Part shown: one piece after another, positions 40,169-49,651 of the stretch
Numbering within the stretch: position 1 is the stretch's first letter
Layout of the letters: every line of letters starts with the position of its first letter
Assembly: GCA_965267475.1 (NCBI GenBank)
Contig: OZ254079.1
Location: forward strand, 1,798,001-1,862,000
DNA: 64,000 nucleotides
From: JBCBKU01 sp965267475
GTDB lineage: Bacteria > Pseudomonadota > Alphaproteobacteria > Rhodobacterales > Rhodobacteraceae
Direction of reading: 5' to 3'
The notes under the pieces: model-generated
Database searches by the model: none
What the model was told of the DNA's origin: nothing
The model's input: the letters and a program-made list of their open reading frames with translations, nothing else
Made by a program: the position numbers and the translations under genes

Positions 40169-42304
40169 ATGGAAACCATTATCCTCTTCGCTCCGCTGGT
40201 TGGTGCCATTCTTTGTGGCTTCGGCTGGAAGGTCATGGGCGAGGTTGCGGCGCAATGGACGGCCACAGGGTTGTTGTTCCTGGCGGCGCTTCTGTCCTGG
40301 ATCATCTTCCTGACCTTTGATCCATTCGCGCACGAAAACGGCAGCTATACCGTGCCGATCCTGCGCTGGATCGAATCTGGCACCCTGTCGACAGACTGGG
40401 CGATCCGGATGGACCGGCTGACGGCGACCATGCTGATCGTGATCACCACGGTCTCGGCGCTCGTTCACCTCTACAGCTTCGGCTACATGGCCCATGACGA
40501 GAACTTCAAGGAAGGCGAAAGCTATCGCCCCCGGTTCTTCGCCTACTTAAGCCTTTTCACCTTCGCGATGCTGATGCTGGTGACGGCGGACAACCTTGTG
40601 CAACTGTTCTTCGGCTGGGAGGGTGTGGGCCTCGCATCCTATCTGCTGATCGGCTTCTATTATCGGAAACCGTCCGCGAATGCTGCCGCGATCAAGGCTT
40701 TCGTGGTCAACCGGGTCGGTGATTTCGGCTTTGCCCTGGGCATCTTTGCGACCTTCTTCCTGGTCGACTCGATCAACTTCACCGATATTTTCAATGCGGC
40801 GCCTGATCTGGCCCAGCAGGAATTGACTTTCCTCTGGACCAGTTGGAACGCGGCGGAACTGATCGCCTTCCTCTTGTTCATTGGTGCCATGGGGAAATCG
40901 GCGCAGTTGATCCTGCACACCTGGTTGCCTGACGCGATGGAGGGCCCGACGCCCGTGTCCGCCCTGATCCACGCGGCCACCATGGTGACGGCGGGCGTGT
41001 TCCTTGTCTGCCGGATGTCGCCGGTGATCGAGTTTGCGCCCGATGCCAAGCAGTTCATCGTCTTCCTTGGCGCTTCGACCGCGTTCTTCGCGGCGACCGT
41101 GGGCCTTGTGCAAAACGATATCAAACGGGTGATCGCCTATTCGACCTGTTCGCAGTTGGGCTACATGTTCGTGGCGGCGGGCGTCGGTGTGTACTCCGTC
41201 GCGATGTTCCATCTGTTCACTCACGCATTCTTCAAGGCGATGCTGTTCTTGGGGGCAGGTTCGGTGATCCACGGAATGCACCACGAACAGGACATGCGGA
41301 ACTATGGCGGGCTGCGTCATAAGTTGCCTTATACCTTCTGGGCGATGATGATCGGGACGCTGGCCATCACCGGGGTCGGTGTGCCTGCGGTTCTGTTCAA
41401 GGTCTTCGGGGTGCCGCTTGGCTTTGCGGGCTTCGTCTCAAAGGATGCGGTGATCGAAAGCGCCTTTGCGGGGCCGGGCTGGACGGCGTCTTACGCGTTC
41501 TGGCTGCTGGTCGTCGCGGCACTGTTCACCAGCTTCTATTCCTGGCGGCTGATGTTCATGACCTTCTATGGCACGCCTCGGGGCGACAAGCACACACATG
41601 ACCACGCCCATGAAAGCCCAAAGACCATGCTGGCACCGCTGGGTGTTCTGGCCATCGGCGCGGTCTTCGCTGGCATGGTCTGGTACAAGCCGTTCTTCGG
41701 TGACCACGCCAAGGTTGAGAATTTCTTCGGCATTCAGGAAGCCAAAGGCAAGGGTGAGGATCACGCGAGCCTGGCCATGCTGGGCGCGGCCTTTGCGGCA
41801 GATGAAGTCAAGGATGGCGAAGACGCGGATCACGGACCGCCGCCCGCACCGGGGCAGGGCGCGATCTATCACCATCCGGACAACCATGTACTGGATGATG
41901 CGCATCACGTGCCTGCCTGGGTCGTCTGGTCGCCGTTCATCGTCATGCTGCTCGGGCTGGCATTGGCGTATCAGATGTATATCCGGCGTCCGGATTTGCC
42001 CGCCAAACTCGCCGTCAACCAGCGACCTTTGTACCTGTTCCTCCTGAACAAATGGTACTTCGACGAGATTTATGACGCGGTTTTCGTGAAGCCCTCGAAA
42101 TGGGCGGCGGGACTTCTTTGGAAGCGCGGTGACGGGTCGATCATCGATGGCGGTCTGAACGGGCTTGCCATGGGGGTCATCCCGTTCTTCACCCGCCTCG
42201 CGGGCCGCGCGCAGTCGGGATATGTCTTTACCTATGCCTTCTGGATGGTGGTCGGCATCGTTGTTCTGGTCAGCTGGATGACGATTGGCGGGGGGGCTGA
42301 GTAA
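40169..42304 (+). CDS. nuoL: NADH-quinone oxidoreductase subunit L
   Basis: The distal antiporter-like proton channel. The 711-residue protein has FFGWEGVGLASYLLIGFYY with the key glutamate, LHTWLPDAMEGPTPVSALIH, and the lateral helix at the C-terminus. It exceeds the E. coli subunit by about 100 residues. Part of this is a His/Asp-rich loop (HTHDHAHESPK, later DADHGPPPAPG and YHHPDNHVLDDAHHVP, about residues 474-587) seen in relatives such as Paracoccus. It shares its last base with nuoM (TAATG). Confidence 0.97.
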   Translation: METIILFAPLVGAILCGFGWKVMGEVAAQWTATGLLFLAALLSWIIFLTFDPFAHENGSYTVPILRWIESGTLSTDWAIRMDRLTATMLIVITTVSALVHLYSFGYMAHDENFKEGESYRPRFFAYLSLFTFAMLMLVTADNLVQLFFGWEGVGLASYLLIGFYYRKPSANAAAIKAFVVNRVGDFGFALGIFATFFLVDSINFTDIFNAAPDLAQQELTFLWTSWNAAELIAFLLFIGAMGKSAQLILHTWLPDAMEGPTPVSALIHAATMVTAGVFLVCRMSPVIEFAPDAKQFIVFLGASTAFFAATVGLVQNDIKRVIAYSTCSQLGYMFVAAGVGVYSVAMFHLFTHAFFKAMLFLGAGSVIHGMHHEQDMRNYGGLRHKLPYTFWAMMIGTLAITGVGVPAVLFKVFGVPLGFAGFVSKDAVIESAFAGPGWTASYAFWLLVVAALFTSFYSWRLMFMTFYGTPRGDKHTHDHAHESPKTMLAPLGVLAIGAVFAGMVWYKPFFGDHAKVENFFGIQEAKGKGEDHASLAMLGAAFAADEVKDGEDADHGPPPAPGQGAIYHHPDNHVLDDAHHVPAWVVWSPFIVMLLGLALAYQMYIRRPDLPAKLAVNQRPLYLFLLNKWYFDEIYDAVFVKPSKWAAGLLWKRGDGSIIDGGLNGLAMGVIPFFTRLAGRAQSGYVFTYAFWMVVGIVVLVSWMTIGGGAE

Positions 42305-43839
42305 TGGACAACCTGATCTCGATCGTCACCTTTCTGCCGCTGGTCGCCGCCGTCATCCTTGGCGCGCTTTTGCGGGGTGAGGATGAAGCGGCACAGAACA
42401 ATGCCAAATGGCTGGCGCTGATTGCCACGGGCGCGACCTTCTTCGCCTCGATCTTCCTGCTGACAGGGTTCGATCCGCAAAACACCGGCTTTCAGTTCGT
42501 GGAAGAGCGTGAATGGATCCTGGGCCTGACCTATAAGGTGGGCGTGGACGGCATCAGCCTCCTGTTCGTGATGCTGACGACCTTCCTGATGCCGATCACG
42601 ATCCTGGCTTGCTGGAATGTCACGCACCGGATCAAGGATTACATGATCGCCTTCCTGGTGCTTGAGACGCTGATGATCGGCGTTTTCGTGGCGCTGGATC
42701 TGGTGCTGTTCTACCTGTTCTTCGAAGGTGGCCTGATCCCGATGTTCCTGATCATCGGCATCTGGGGCGGGCAGAACCGGATCTATGCCGCGTTCAAGTT
42801 CTTCCTTTATACCTTCTTCGGCTCGGTTCTGATGCTGGTCGCGATGATCGCGATGTATGTCGATGCGGGCACCACAGATATCGAACAGCTTTTGGCGCAC
42901 AACTTCTCATCCGGCACGTTGGATGTCTTCGGCTTCCAAATCATCGGCGGATTGCAGACGCTTTTGTGGCTGGCCTTCTTCGCGAGTTTCGCCGTGAAGA
43001 TGCCCATGTGGCCGGTCCATACCTGGCTGCCCGATGCGCACGTCCAGGCACCCACGGCGGGCTCGGTCGTGCTGGCCGCGATCCTTCTGAAGATGGGCGG
43101 CTATGGCTTCTTGCGGTTCAGCCTGCCAATGTTTCCCATCGCGTCTGAGCTTCTGGCGGATTTCGTCCTTTGGATCAGCGCGATTGCGATTGTCTACACG
43201 TCGCTGGTGGCGCTCGCGCAGGAGGATATGAAGAAACTGATCGCCTATTCCTCGGTCGCGCATATGGGATATGTGACTGCTGGGATATTCGCGATCAACC
43301 AGCAGGGCATCGATGGGGCGATCTTCCAGATGATCAGCCACGGCTTTATCTCGGGTGCATTGTTCCTGTGCGTGGGCGTGATCTATGACCGGATGCACAC
43401 ACGCGATATCGATGCCTATGGCGGGCTGGTGACGCGGATGCCGGCCTATGCGCTGATCTTCATGCTGTTCACGATGGCGAATGTGGGCCTTCCGGGCACA
43501 TCCGGTTTTGTCGGTGAGTTCCTGACCTTGATGGGCATGTTCCAGGCCAACACATGGGTGGCCGCGGTGGCGGCGACCGGCGTGATCCTGTCGGCCGCCT
43601 ATGCGCTTTGGCTTTATCGCCGCGTGGTGCTGGGGGATCTGATCAAGGAAAGCTTGAAGACCATCACCGACATGGACCGGCGGGAACGGGCGATCTTCGC
43701 GCCGCTCGTCGTCATGACAATCCTTTTGGGCGTCTATCCGAGCCTGGTGACTGACATCATTGGCCCTTCGGTGGAGGCGATGGTCGCCGGCCACCAAGAG
43801 GCCGTGCTTGCCGCTGACACGCGGCTGGCCGAGAATTAA
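42304..43839 (+). CDS. nuoM: NADH-quinone oxidoreductase subunit M
   Basis: A 511-residue antiporter-like channel subunit. FYLFFEGGLIPMFLIIGIWG contains the helix 5 glutamate, and MPMWPVHTWLPDAHVQAPTAGS and EDMKKLIAYSSVAHMGYV the conserved lysine/histidine line. About 14 helices. Coupled to nuoL. Confidence 0.97.
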   Translation: MDNLISIVTFLPLVAAVILGALLRGEDEAAQNNAKWLALIATGATFFASIFLLTGFDPQNTGFQFVEEREWILGLTYKVGVDGISLLFVMLTTFLMPITILACWNVTHRIKDYMIAFLVLETLMIGVFVALDLVLFYLFFEGGLIPMFLIIGIWGGQNRIYAAFKFFLYTFFGSVLMLVAMIAMYVDAGTTDIEQLLAHNFSSGTLDVFGFQIIGGLQTLLWLAFFASFAVKMPMWPVHTWLPDAHVQAPTAGSVVLAAILLKMGGYGFLRFSLPMFPIASELLADFVLWISAIAIVYTSLVALAQEDMKKLIAYSSVAHMGYVTAGIFAINQQGIDGAIFQMISHGFISGALFLCVGVIYDRMHTRDIDAYGGLVTRMPAYALIFMLFTMANVGLPGTSGFVGEFLTLMGMFQANTWVAAVAATGVILSAAYALWLYRRVVLGDLIKESLKTITDMDRRERAIFAPLVVMTILLGVYPSLVTDIIGPSVEAMVAGHQEAVLAADTRLAEN

Positions 43840-43851
43840 GGGGGCCGCGCG

Positions 43852-45291
43852 ATGACCGCAGCCGATTTCGCAATTGTCCTGCCCGAGGTCGTCCTGGCGA
43901 TCTATGCCATGGCGGCGCTGATGTTCGCCGTCTACACGACGAAGGACGGCACGGCGCCGATGCTGACCTGGGGCACCGCGGTCGTCTTTGTCGCGCTGGC
44001 GGCCTGGATCGGCCTTGCTGGCGGGGGCACCAACGTGGCCTTCGGCGGTATGTTCCATGACGATGCGTTTTCGCGTTTCGCCAAGGTGGTGATCCTGCTG
44101 TCAGCCGCCGCGATTCTGGTCATGAGCGAGGATTATCTGAGCCGTCGGGGCATCCTGCGCTTTGAATACCCGATCCTGATCGCTTTGGCGGTCATGGGCA
44201 TGATGGTCATGGTCTCGGCGGGCGATCTGATCGCGCTTTATATGGGGCTCGAGCTGCAATCGCTGGCGCTGTACGTCATCGCGGCGATCCGGCGCGACAG
44301 TGTGAAGTCGACCGAGGCGGGGCTGAAATACTTCATCCTCGGCGCATTATCATCCGGCTTCCTGCTGTATGGCGCTTCGCTGACCTATGGGTTTGCGGGC
44401 ACGACGCTGTTCGACGGGATCATTACAACGGCAAGCGAAGACGGGATCTCGCTGGGCCTGCTCTTCGGGCTTGTCTTCCTGATCACGGGGCTCGCCTTCA
44501 AGGTTTCCGCCGTGCCGTTCCACATGTGGACGCCGGACGTCTATGAAGGATCGCCCACGCCGGTGACGGCCTTTTTCGCCACTGCACCCAAGGTGGCGGC
44601 CATGTGCCTGTTCGCGCGGGTCGTCCACGATGCCTTCGGCGGCGTGGTCGGCGACTGGCAGCAGATCCTGGCGCTTCTGTCGGTCCTGTCGATGTTCCTC
44701 GGTGCCATTGCGGCGATTGGTCAGCGCGACATCAAGCGGCTCATGGCCTATTCCTCGATCGCGCATATGGGATACGCGCTGATGGGTCTGGCGGCAGGCA
44801 CGGCGTTTGGGGTGCAGGCGATGCTGGTCTATATGGCAATCTATGTAACGATGAACGTGGGCACCTTCGCCTTCATCCTGTCGATGGAACGTGACGGCCA
44901 GCCCGTCACCGATATCGCAAGCCTGAACCAATACGCCAAATCCTCGCCCGGGCGGGCGCTGGCGATGCTGGTCCTGATGTTCTCACTGGCCGGTGTGCCG
45001 CCTTTGGTCGGGTTCTTTGGCAAGTATTATGTGCTGCTTGCGGCGGTCGAGGCGGGGTTGGCTTGGCTTGCGGTTCTTGGCGTCATCGCCTCTGTCATCG
45101 GCGCGTTCTATTACCTGCGCATCGTCTATTTCATGTATTTCGGCGAAGAAGGCGACGGTGTGGATACCAACGGGTCCCCGATCCTCTGGGGGATGCTCAT
45201 GGCTTCGGCGGTCATCATGGTCGTTGGCGTGATCAACCTCTTTGGCATCGAGCCCTCGGCCGCGGCGGCGGCGGCCACACTTGTCAACTGA
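43852..45291 (+). CDS. nuoN: NADH-quinone oxidoreductase subunit N
   Basis: A 479-residue antiporter-like channel subunit and last structural gene of complex I. GLELQSLALYVIAAI has the helix 5 glutamate; SAVPFHMWTPDVYEGSPTPV and RDIKRLMAYSSIAHMGYALM follow. It starts 12 bases after nuoM behind GGGGGCC and overlaps the biotin ligase gene at its 3' end. Confidence 0.97.
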   Translation: MTAADFAIVLPEVVLAIYAMAALMFAVYTTKDGTAPMLTWGTAVVFVALAAWIGLAGGGTNVAFGGMFHDDAFSRFAKVVILLSAAAILVMSEDYLSRRGILRFEYPILIALAVMGMMVMVSAGDLIALYMGLELQSLALYVIAAIRRDSVKSTEAGLKYFILGALSSGFLLYGASLTYGFAGTTLFDGIITTASEDGISLGLLFGLVFLITGLAFKVSAVPFHMWTPDVYEGSPTPVTAFFATAPKVAAMCLFARVVHDAFGGVVGDWQQILALLSVLSMFLGAIAAIGQRDIKRLMAYSSIAHMGYALMGLAAGTAFGVQAMLVYMAIYVTMNVGTFAFILSMERDGQPVTDIASLNQYAKSSPGRALAMLVLMFSLAGVPPLVGFFGKYYVLLAAVEAGLAWLAVLGVIASVIGAFYYLRIVYFMYFGEEGDGVDTNGSPILWGMLMASAVIMVVGVINLFGIEPSAAAAAATLVN

Positions 45292-46027
45292 CCTCTGGCC
45301 CAACGGGTACGACCGGCTCGTCTATGACGAGCTCGACAGCACGAATATCGAAGCGCGTCGGTTGGCGCCTGACCTCAAGCGCCCCACATGGATCATGGCG
45401 AAGCACCAGACCCATGCGCGGGGGCGCCGGGGGCGGCCCTGGAAGTCGCCGCCGGGCAACTTCGCCGCGACCTTGGTCATGCGCCCGGGCGGAACGGCGG
45501 GCTGGGCGGGGCTGCGCAGCTTTCTGGCGGCCAACGCGCTTTACGAGGCGATGGCCTTTTGGGTCGACCGCGATGCGCTCAGTCTGAAATGGCCCAATGA
45601 CGTCCTTCTCCATGAAGGGAAGGTGGCAGGGATCCTTCTGGAAAGCGCGGGCACGGCAGAGGCGACCGATTGGCTCGCCATCGGGATCGGGGTCAACCTG
45701 GCTCACAGGCCCGAAGGCATTCGCGATGCGTCCTTCCCCCCGGTTTGCCTGGCCGATGAAGCGGGCGAGGCGCCCGATCCCAGGGCGTTTCTGAACGTTC
45801 TGGCCGATGCCTATGCGACCCAGGAGGACATCCTAACGCGGCTTGGGTTCAAGCGGATCCGTCAGATGTGGCTGTCGCGGGCTGCACGTTTGGGGGAGAT
45901 CATTTCGGCCCATACAGGCCGGGACGAGATCACCGGACGGTTTGAAACGGTTGATGAAGATGGCCGCCTTGTCCTAATGACGCCCGACGGCCCGGCGCGT
46001 ATCGCCGCGGCGGATGTGTTTTTCTGA
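45281..46027 (+). CDS. birA: biotin-[acetyl-CoA-carboxylase] ligase
   Basis: This enzyme attaches biotin to carboxylase carrier domains, including that of MccA in this window. The 248-residue catalytic protein lacks the N-terminal DNA-binding domain of E. coli BirA, so it is not a repressor. Motifs: DELDSTNIEARRLA, HARGRRGRPWKSPPGN (biotinyl-AMP loop), LKWPNDVLL, GKVAGILLE and IGIGVN. The start is TTG 45281, inside the end of nuoN, giving MSTDLWPNGYDRL as in relatives. A longer frame from 45242 would add a Pro/Arg-rich stretch that looks non-native. Confidence 0.92.
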   Translation: MSTDLWPNGYDRLVYDELDSTNIEARRLAPDLKRPTWIMAKHQTHARGRRGRPWKSPPGNFAATLVMRPGGTAGWAGLRSFLAANALYEAMAFWVDRDALSLKWPNDVLLHEGKVAGILLESAGTAEATDWLAIGIGVNLAHRPEGIRDASFPPVCLADEAGEAPDPRAFLNVLADAYATQEDILTRLGFKRIRQMWLSRAARLGEIISAHTGRDEITGRFETVDEDGRLVLMTPDGPARIAAADVFF

Positions 46028-46037
46028 GGGGCGGCCG

Positions 46038-46817
46038 ATGCTTCTGACCATCGATTGCGGCAACACCAACACCGTCTTCGCCATTTGGGACGGGAAACGG
46101 TTTCTGGGCACGTTCCGCGCCTCGACCGAGCATCAGCGGACAGCGGACCAGTATTATGTCTGGCTGACGACGCTGATGGAGGCGCAGAAGATCCCGATGG
46201 AAATCGATGAGGTGATCATCGCCTCATCGGTGCCGCGCGTGGTTTTCAATCTGCGCGTCCTGACGGACCGGTATTTCAACACGAGGCCCTTGGTCGTGGG
46301 CAAGCCGGAATGCCTGTTGCCGACCCAACCCCGGGTGGATGCCGGCGTGACACCGGGCCCGGACCGGCTCGCCAACGCGGCTGGGGCCTTTGACCGCCAC
46401 GGCGGCGATGTGGTGGTTGTCGATTTCGGAACCGCCACGAATTTTGACGTGGTGGCCGAAGATGGCGCCTATGTGGGTGGGCCCATCGCGCCCGGCGTAA
46501 ACCTGTCGCTTGAAGCGCTGCATCTGGGTGCGGCGGCGCTTCCGCATGTCGATATCTCCATGCCCGACAAGGTCATCGGCACAAACACGGTGGCCTGCAT
46601 CCAGTCGGGTGTATTCTGGGGCTATACCGGTTTGATCGAAGGGATCATTCGCCGTGTGAAGGCCGAATACGGACGCCCCATGACGGTGGTGGGAACGGGC
46701 GGTCTTGCGCCCCTGTTCAACCAAGGCGATCTGGAATTTGATCACCTGGAAGAGGATCTGACCCAGCATGGACTGACCGTCATTCACAAGTACAACAAGG
46801 AAAACAACAACGTATGA
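46038..46817 (+). CDS. coaX: type III pantothenate kinase
   Basis: This enzyme phosphorylates pantothenate, the first step to coenzyme A. The 259-residue ASKHA-fold protein has LTIDCGNTNTVFAIWDG at the N-terminus, TPGPDRLANAAGAF, VVDFGTATNFDVV and GTGGLAPLF. ATG 46038 follows GAGGGGCGG, and the earlier in-frame ATG lies in birA. Its stop overlaps rnj as ATGA. The birA-coaX-rnj order behind nuo is, to my knowledge, common in Rhodobacterales. Confidence 0.95.
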   Translation: MLLTIDCGNTNTVFAIWDGKRFLGTFRASTEHQRTADQYYVWLTTLMEAQKIPMEIDEVIIASSVPRVVFNLRVLTDRYFNTRPLVVGKPECLLPTQPRVDAGVTPGPDRLANAAGAFDRHGGDVVVVDFGTATNFDVVAEDGAYVGGPIAPGVNLSLEALHLGAAALPHVDISMPDKVIGTNTVACIQSGVFWGYTGLIEGIIRRVKAEYGRPMTVVGTGGLAPLFNQGDLEFDHLEEDLTQHGLTVIHKYNKENNNV

Positions 46818-48484
46818 GCAGTGAACGGTTGATTTACCTCCCCCTCGGTGGTGCGGGGGAGATTGGTATGAATTGCTATGTCTACGGCTATGGGGCACCC
46901 GACCAGGAACGGCTGATTGTGGTCGATCTGGGCGTGACCTTCCCGGCGCCCGATACCTCGCCCGGGGTCGACCTGATCTTCCCTGATATCGCCTGGCTGG
47001 CCGAACGGGCCGACCGGATCGAAGGGATCTTTGTCACCCACGCCCATGAAGACCATGTGGGCGCCGTGGGTCACCTTTGGGACCGGTTGAAAGCACCCGT
47101 CCATACACGCAATTTCACCGGCAACATCGCTCGCCGGAAACTGGAGGATGCAGGCCAGGACCCCGATGCCGTCCAGATCCATCCTGCCTGGCCGCACCAG
47201 GTCGAGGCAGGGCCCTTCAAGGTGGGTTTCTTGCCGTTGTCGCATTCCATCCCGGAATCGGCGGGCATCGTGATCGACACGCCGGTTGGGCGGCTGTTCC
47301 ATACGGGCGATTTCAAGCTGGACCAGACACCGGGCGTGGGCGAGCCGTTCGATCCGGACCTGTGGGCGGATGTTGCGGGGCAGGGGGTCCATGCCCTGAT
47401 CTGCGATTCTACAAATGTTTTCTCACCCGAGCCCGGCCGCTCGGAAAGCTCGGTCGGTCCCGCGATCCGCGATCTTGTGGCGGGTCACGACGGAATGGTC
47501 GTGGCGACGACTTTTGCCTCGAACATTGCCCGTGTGAAGACACTGGCCGAGGCGGGGCGCGACGCGGGCCGTTCGGTCTGCCTTCTGGGTCGCGCCATGC
47601 GGCGGATGATCGAAGCGGGTGTGGAAAGTGGTGTTTTGACCGATTTCCCGTCAACGATTGCGCCCGAAGACGCCACGCAGATCCCGCGCGAAAACCTGAT
47701 GCTGCTGGTCACAGGAAGTCAGGGCGAACGCCGCGCGGCCTCGGCCCAGTTGTCACGCGGGAAGTACTTGGGCCTGACTCTGGCGGAAGGCGATCTGTTC
47801 CTTTTTTCCTCCAAGACGATCCCGGGCAATGAGGTGTCGGTCACCCGCATCGTCAATGCGCTGTCCGAGATGGGTGTCGATGTGGTCGATGACAGTTCCG
47901 GCGACTACCACGTCTCGGGTCACGCGAACCGGCCCGATCTGGCGCACGTGCATCAGATCATGAAGCCCAAGTTGTTGATCCCGATGCATGGCGAGCACCG
48001 CCACCTTCGCGCCCACAAGGCGTTGGGCGAAGACAGCGGCATTGCCGGTATCATTGCGCCCAACGGGACCATGGTCGATCTGACGGACGAGACACCCAAG
48101 GTCGCCGAATATGTTGAAACGGGGCGGATTTACCTGGATGGCTCGGTCCAGATCGGTGCGCTGGACGGCGTGGTTCGTGACCGCATCCGGATGAGCCTGA
48201 ACGGCCATGTCATGGTGACGGTCATCTTTGAAGAAGACGGCTCGGTCCTGGGCGATCCCTGGTGCGAAACCATGGGCTTGGCCGAGACGGGCACGTCGCG
48301 CGCGGCACTTGTCGACGTGCTGGAAGAGGATCTGTCGCAGTTCCTGGGGCGTGCGGACCGTCGCACCCTGACAGACGACGATGCACTCACCGAAGAGTTG
48401 CGCCGCATCGTCCGGCGGTCGTCTCAGGATGAGATCGGCAAGAAGCCGGAAGTGACCGTCGTGATCAGCCGTTTGTCCGGATGA
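46814..48484 (+). CDS. rnj: ribonuclease J
   Basis: A metallo-beta-lactamase/beta-CASP nuclease with endo- and 5'-3' exoribonuclease activity, used in mRNA decay and rRNA processing. In 556 residues: LGGAGEIGMNCYVYGY, zinc motif THAHEDHVGAVG (His76, His78, Asp80, His81), HTGDFKLDQTP, CDSTN, MLLVTGSQGE, SGHANRPDL and PMHGEHRHL. The C-terminal domain is a little short but present. It forms part of the tail of the nuo transcript. Confidence 0.96.
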   Translation: MSSERLIYLPLGGAGEIGMNCYVYGYGAPDQERLIVVDLGVTFPAPDTSPGVDLIFPDIAWLAERADRIEGIFVTHAHEDHVGAVGHLWDRLKAPVHTRNFTGNIARRKLEDAGQDPDAVQIHPAWPHQVEAGPFKVGFLPLSHSIPESAGIVIDTPVGRLFHTGDFKLDQTPGVGEPFDPDLWADVAGQGVHALICDSTNVFSPEPGRSESSVGPAIRDLVAGHDGMVVATTFASNIARVKTLAEAGRDAGRSVCLLGRAMRRMIEAGVESGVLTDFPSTIAPEDATQIPRENLMLLVTGSQGERRAASAQLSRGKYLGLTLAEGDLFLFSSKTIPGNEVSVTRIVNALSEMGVDVVDDSSGDYHVSGHANRPDLAHVHQIMKPKLLIPMHGEHRHLRAHKALGEDSGIAGIIAPNGTMVDLTDETPKVAEYVETGRIYLDGSVQIGALDGVVRDRIRMSLNGHVMVTVIFEEDGSVLGDPWCETMGLAETGTSRAALVDVLEEDLSQFLGRADRRTLTDDDALTEELRRIVRRSSQDEIGKKPEVTVVISRLSG

Positions 48485-48561
48485 AGACAATTTACGGTTA
48501 AGCGGTCATTAAGCCCGAGCGCGTAGCATGGGACCGAGACGAGTAAGCTCAGAAGGGCCCC

Positions 48562-49527
48562 ATGGAACACGATAGTTTGCTGGCCAACGCCGCGCGTAAA
48601 CCCCTGTCACCACAAGATTTTGCCGACGTGCATCTGCGATTTCTTCAACAGCACGGGGCCGCGACGCATACTGTCTTCGTGGATTCGAATGTGCCGGATT
48701 GGCAGGATGTGGCGCGCCGCCTGCAAAGCGATATCTCGCAGGTGATTTCCGGCGTCGTGCCGCTGGGCGACGGGCGCTTGGCGATTTCATGTCCATTCGG
48801 ACTGCCTGCCGCGCTGGGGAGCATGCCGATCAAGGTGACGACGCTTCCACCGGTCGCCATCGACGAACCGCTGCATCTGGGTGATCCCGTATCCGCGTCA
48901 AGCGAGGCGTCAGGCGCGCTAGAGCGGATTTCGGACAGGTTGGACGGGATCGATTTCGCCCTGGGTGAGATCGTGGCCGCGCAGGCGGGCACGAATAATC
49001 TGTCCAACGAAGACATAGATGAAACGCTTCTGGCCCTTCTGGCTGAGCTTTCGGCGCTTCGCGACATCATGGGGCGGATGACCGAGGGGTCCGTGGCCGA
49101 TGCGGCGCTGGCCGATCGGCTTCAGGCTGCGGTGTCCGATTTGCAGACCCTGACCCAGGACGGAATGGGTGCCCTGCCAGGCGCTTCTGCTGGGGCGTCG
49201 CCGCGCGGGATCGGACGACTTTTCGCAACGTTGGTTGAGACGATCAGCCGCCTGGATGAAGCGGTGACCCGTCTCGACAAGATGGATGCGACCGCGAATG
49301 TGCCTGCGCCTCAGCCCGAGCCCGTGATCGAGCCGGCCCGCATCTCTGGCATTCTTGGCGATATCCTGGCGGCGCAGGACGGGATCACAGAACGGCTGTC
49401 TGCCCTTGAAGACGCCATACCAAACCGTGCGATCAACAATCGCCCGCGCACCGAGTATCTGAAGCGGTTGCGTCAAGCGATGGACGCCGAAGAGATGCCA
49501 CCTGCAGATCGCCAGGCCGAGGGCTAG
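48562..49527 (+). CDS. coiled-coil hypothetical protein after rnj
   Basis: 321 residues without membrane segments. The N-terminal 110 (FVDSNVPDWQDVARRLQSDI, VPLGDGRLAISCPFGLP) could form a small globular domain. Residues 115-300 are predicted helical with heptad-like spacing (ALERISDRLDGIDFALGEI, LLALLAELSALRDIMGRM, FATLVETISRLDEAVTRLDKM). Not recognised; it might be a scaffold or lineage-specific factor. It starts 77 bases after rnj behind GAAGGGCCCC. Convergent with the thiolase, with 124 bases between that hold no clear terminator. Confidence 0.68.
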   Translation: MEHDSLLANAARKPLSPQDFADVHLRFLQQHGAATHTVFVDSNVPDWQDVARRLQSDISQVISGVVPLGDGRLAISCPFGLPAALGSMPIKVTTLPPVAIDEPLHLGDPVSASSEASGALERISDRLDGIDFALGEIVAAQAGTNNLSNEDIDETLLALLAELSALRDIMGRMTEGSVADAALADRLQAAVSDLQTLTQDGMGALPGASAGASPRGIGRLFATLVETISRLDEAVTRLDKMDATANVPAPQPEPVIEPARISGILGDILAAQDGITERLSALEDAIPNRAINNRPRTEYLKRLRQAMDAEEMPPADRQAEG

Positions 49528-49651
49528 CCCGGTTAAGGGCCGCGCAGAAAAAGAGCTTTGCTATGCCCTTGCCGGTGCGGTCATGGCGTGGCTTGATAGC
49601 GAAGACGACATGTGACCGTGTCAGGGCGGCGCAGATCGCCAATGACCCTTG

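Noticed and set aside
42907..44058. 383-codon minus-strand frame opposite nuoM and nuoN
   Set aside because: Shadow of two conserved genes; no ribosome site or motif.
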